64,000 nucleotides of DNA. Origin: Actinomycetota bacterium. GTDB taxonomy: Bacteria; Actinomycetota; Aquicultoria; Aquicultorales; Aquicultoraceae. The first letter of the stretch is position 1; the number at the start of each line of letters is the position of its first letter. Of the stretch, positions 63,119 through 64,000 are shown in pieces. The DNA lies in the NCBI GenBank assembly GCA_018333515.1, contig JAGXSZ010000022.1:101208-165207 (forward strand), read 5' to 3'. A program made the position numbers and the translations under genes. The notes under the pieces were generated by a model. It made no database searches, had not been told where the DNA came from, and was given only the letters and a program-made list of their open reading frames with translations.

Positions 63119-63529
63119 TTAGCTATCGGCACTTATTAGTTGTAACGGCAAAAAGTTGGCGATTGCCTTAAAAGCTTCGTCTAAACTTAGAAGTGGCAGG
63201 TCATGCTTTATACAAACTGCGGCAATCAGGGCGTCGATTGTTCCGATCTGAATTCCCTGTTTCTTGCAAGTATTCCTCAGTCTAGCCGCTTCGATAAAAT
63301 CATTTTCATAGAGATCTATTATTGGAAAGGCGGCTAAATGATCAATAAGCTGATTGAACAGTTTTATGCTGGTCACTCCTGAGAGAATCTCTTGCAGAAT
63401 AATTCCAATAACGAAAACCTGCTCACCGCTCTCGATGTATTCCGTAAGAAGTTTTACCGCCTGAGACTCAACATCATGCTTGCGTCTTAATGCAAGCGAC
63501 CATACAGACGTATCTACGAGAACCCTCAT
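63119..63529 (-). CDS. vapC: VapC-type PIN domain ribonuclease toxin
   Basis: A 136-residue PIN domain: VLVDTSVWSLALRR at the start (first catalytic Asp), an internal Glu (ILQEILSG) and the later acidic set TIDALIAAVCIKHDLPLLSLDEAF. VapC toxins cleave tRNA or rRNA when free of VapB. It overlaps the antitoxin gene by 56 bp. Confidence 0.92.
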   Translation of the reverse strand: MRVLVDTSVWSLALRRKHDVESQAVKLLTEYIESGEQVFVIGIILQEILSGVTSIKLFNQLIDHLAAFPIIDLYENDFIEAARLRNTCKKQGIQIGTIDALIAAVCIKHDLPLLSLDEAFKAIANFLPLQLISADS

Positions 63530-63713
63530 CGAGAATTTCTTTCTTATAATCGTGATTATCTTCGTAATCTACCTTGCCGAATAATGAGACAATCTCTTTC
63601 TGCTTTCTGCGCTGGATATACTCGACTAACGCTTCGTTCACCGTATCTTTCTTAGTCTTCTTCCCGCCAAGCTTCTGAGCTTCTTCTAACAATGTCTGAT
63701 CGATTGCAAGATT
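63474..63713 (-). pseudogene. vapB: VapB-type antitoxin with disrupted N-terminus
   Basis: The body reads LEEAQKLGGKKTKKDTVNEALVEYIQRRKQ, then DYEDNHDYKKE, typical of a short ribbon-helix antitoxin paired with PIN toxins. In frame upstream it still reads HNLAIDQT, the expected N-terminal strand, but runs into a TAA at 63717-63719 where the transposon end begins; the original ATG is gone. A TTG at 63692 might restart translation, but without the DNA-binding strand. Confidence 0.6.
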
Positions 63714-63716
63714 GTG

Positions 63717-63797
63717 TTACGGGCCACGCTTTTTGTCCGTCCTCCGGCCAGAATCTTTGCCGTCGTTCGGCGTAATGATTCGATTCAATAGACCCAT
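63717..63797 (-). CDS. 26-codon ORF at the transposon end
   Basis: ATG at 63797 follows GAAGGAGATTTTGG and reads MGLLNRIITPNDGKDS... to a TAA in the terminal sequence. It may be a genuine small gene of the element or chance. It is basic and hydrophilic with no family match. Confidence 0.25.
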   Translation of the reverse strand: MGLLNRIITPNDGKDSGRRTDKKRGP

Positions 63798-63816
63798 CCA
63801 AAATCTCCTTCGCCCT

Positions 63817-64000
63817 TCAATCAGCCTCCATCTCTGCCACCGCCCGCTTGACGCTCGACTCGTCGATGATGCCTTTTTTCTCCAGGAATCCGGCGATGAG
63901 AGCTTGAACGCTCAAGTTGTTGATTCGCCTCGGAATACCGGCGGACGACGAGTGAATAAGAGAGATGGCGTCGTCGGAGAATACGGGGTCGGAGCGTCCG
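63817..64000 (-). CDS. AAA family ATPase of a mobile element (C-terminal part)
   Basis: The last 60 codons are in the window: VFSDDAISLIHSSSAGIPRRINNLSVQALIAGFLEKKGIIDESSVKRAVAEMEAD. The pattern DDAIxLIHxxSxGIPRxINNL and the DESxVKxA tail are characteristic of ExeA/TniB-like ATPases that partner DDE transposases. The N-terminal part with Walker motifs is outside the window. Confidence 0.8.
   Translation of the reverse strand, partial: GRSDPVFSDDAISLIHSSSAGIPRRINNLSVQALIAGFLEKKGIIDESSVKRAVAEMEAD

Larger units (their letters stand above)
63715..64000 (-). mobile_element. end of a TG...CA-type transposon carrying an AAA ATPase
   Basis: From TGTTACGGGCC at 63715 the sequence no longer belongs to vapB and leads into a minus-strand AAA ATPase related to transposon targeting proteins. 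The TG start fits elements with TniA/IstA/IS481-type DDE transposases, whose ends begin 5'-TG. The transposase should lie beyond 64,000. Target duplication cannot be checked because the other end is outside the window. Confidence 0.65.

Overview
The window looks like about 64 kb of chromosome from an uncultured or poorly characterised Gram-positive bacterium, most likely a deep-branching, largely anaerobic member of the Actinobacteriota. Reasons: a gcvH / RsiG-like / GarA-like FHA / FtsR-like MerR gene group (52.4-55.0 kb) that matches an actinobacterial arrangement, an RsbW/SigB-type pair, a sortase, and a housekeeping order shared with Firmicutes and Actinobacteria (rpmB-fakA-degV-recG-rsmD-coaD; rel-MBL-hisS-aspS; secD-secF; yraN-comM-dprA). 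The taxon is inferred, not demonstrated. Most genes lie on the minus strand.

Layout. 0-7.6 kb: coaD, rsmD, recG, degV, fakA-like kinase, a small DUF1858 gene, then a short accessory patch (DUF2442/DUF4160 pair, a broken ORF, two 20-bp repeats) before rpmB. 7.6-13.2 kb: thiamine operon thiM-thiE-thiC-thiL-thiD plus a phosphodiesterase, behind a TPP riboswitch with its own terminator; a MITE-like hairpin sits between riboswitch and thiM. 13.3-21.4 kb: DUF4013 protein, flavin reductase, mltG, ruvX, alaS, AI-2E-family permease, SigB-type sigma factor and RsbW-type partner. 21.4-27.1 kb: a long gap, an exported TPR/thioredoxin-like protein, catalase and an exported membrane-anchored protein. 27.3-34.1 kb: a visibly more AT-rich accessory island with a cobalamin-domain radical SAM enzyme, a LuxI/FeeM-like acyltransferase, a ThiF/E1-like adenylyltransferase, a small membrane protein and a GGDEF+HD-GYP protein. 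34.3-46 kb: a 6S RNA candidate, aspS, hisS, MBL hydrolase, rel, a KefB-type antiporter, secF, secD and an HD-domain protein. 46.4-53.7 kb: dprA, comM, sortase, a PilZ-like ORF, two universal stress proteins, yraN, ftsR-like and garA-like genes. 53.7-58.6 kb: small regulators, gcvH, a cysteine-less DsrC-family protein, rsgA, a LysE-like permease and a dehydrogenase, with two 136-bp MITE copies. 59-64 kb: a YHS protein, a pyridine-nucleotide disulfide oxidoreductase with an in-frame TGA, a glycogen-debranching-type enzyme, vapBC, and the edge of a transposon that cuts into vapB.

The strongest discovery candidate is at 59,453-60,850. The flavin disulfide oxidoreductase frame is intact except for one TGA exactly where the first redox-active cysteine of GGTCxNxGC should be, and a bacterial SECIS-like hairpin with a GUCU loop follows 17 nt later. 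This predicts a selenocysteine-containing MerA/lipoamide-dehydrogenase-like enzyme. The second is the 27-34 kb island, which looks like an acyl-signal or acyl-conjugate biosynthesis locus (acyltransferase + E1-like enzyme + radical SAM) in a Gram-positive background. A c-di-GMP theme also runs through the window: a GGDEF/HD-GYP protein, a PilZ-like ORF, and an RsiG-like anti-sigma that keeps the c-di-GMP motif with Gln changed to His.
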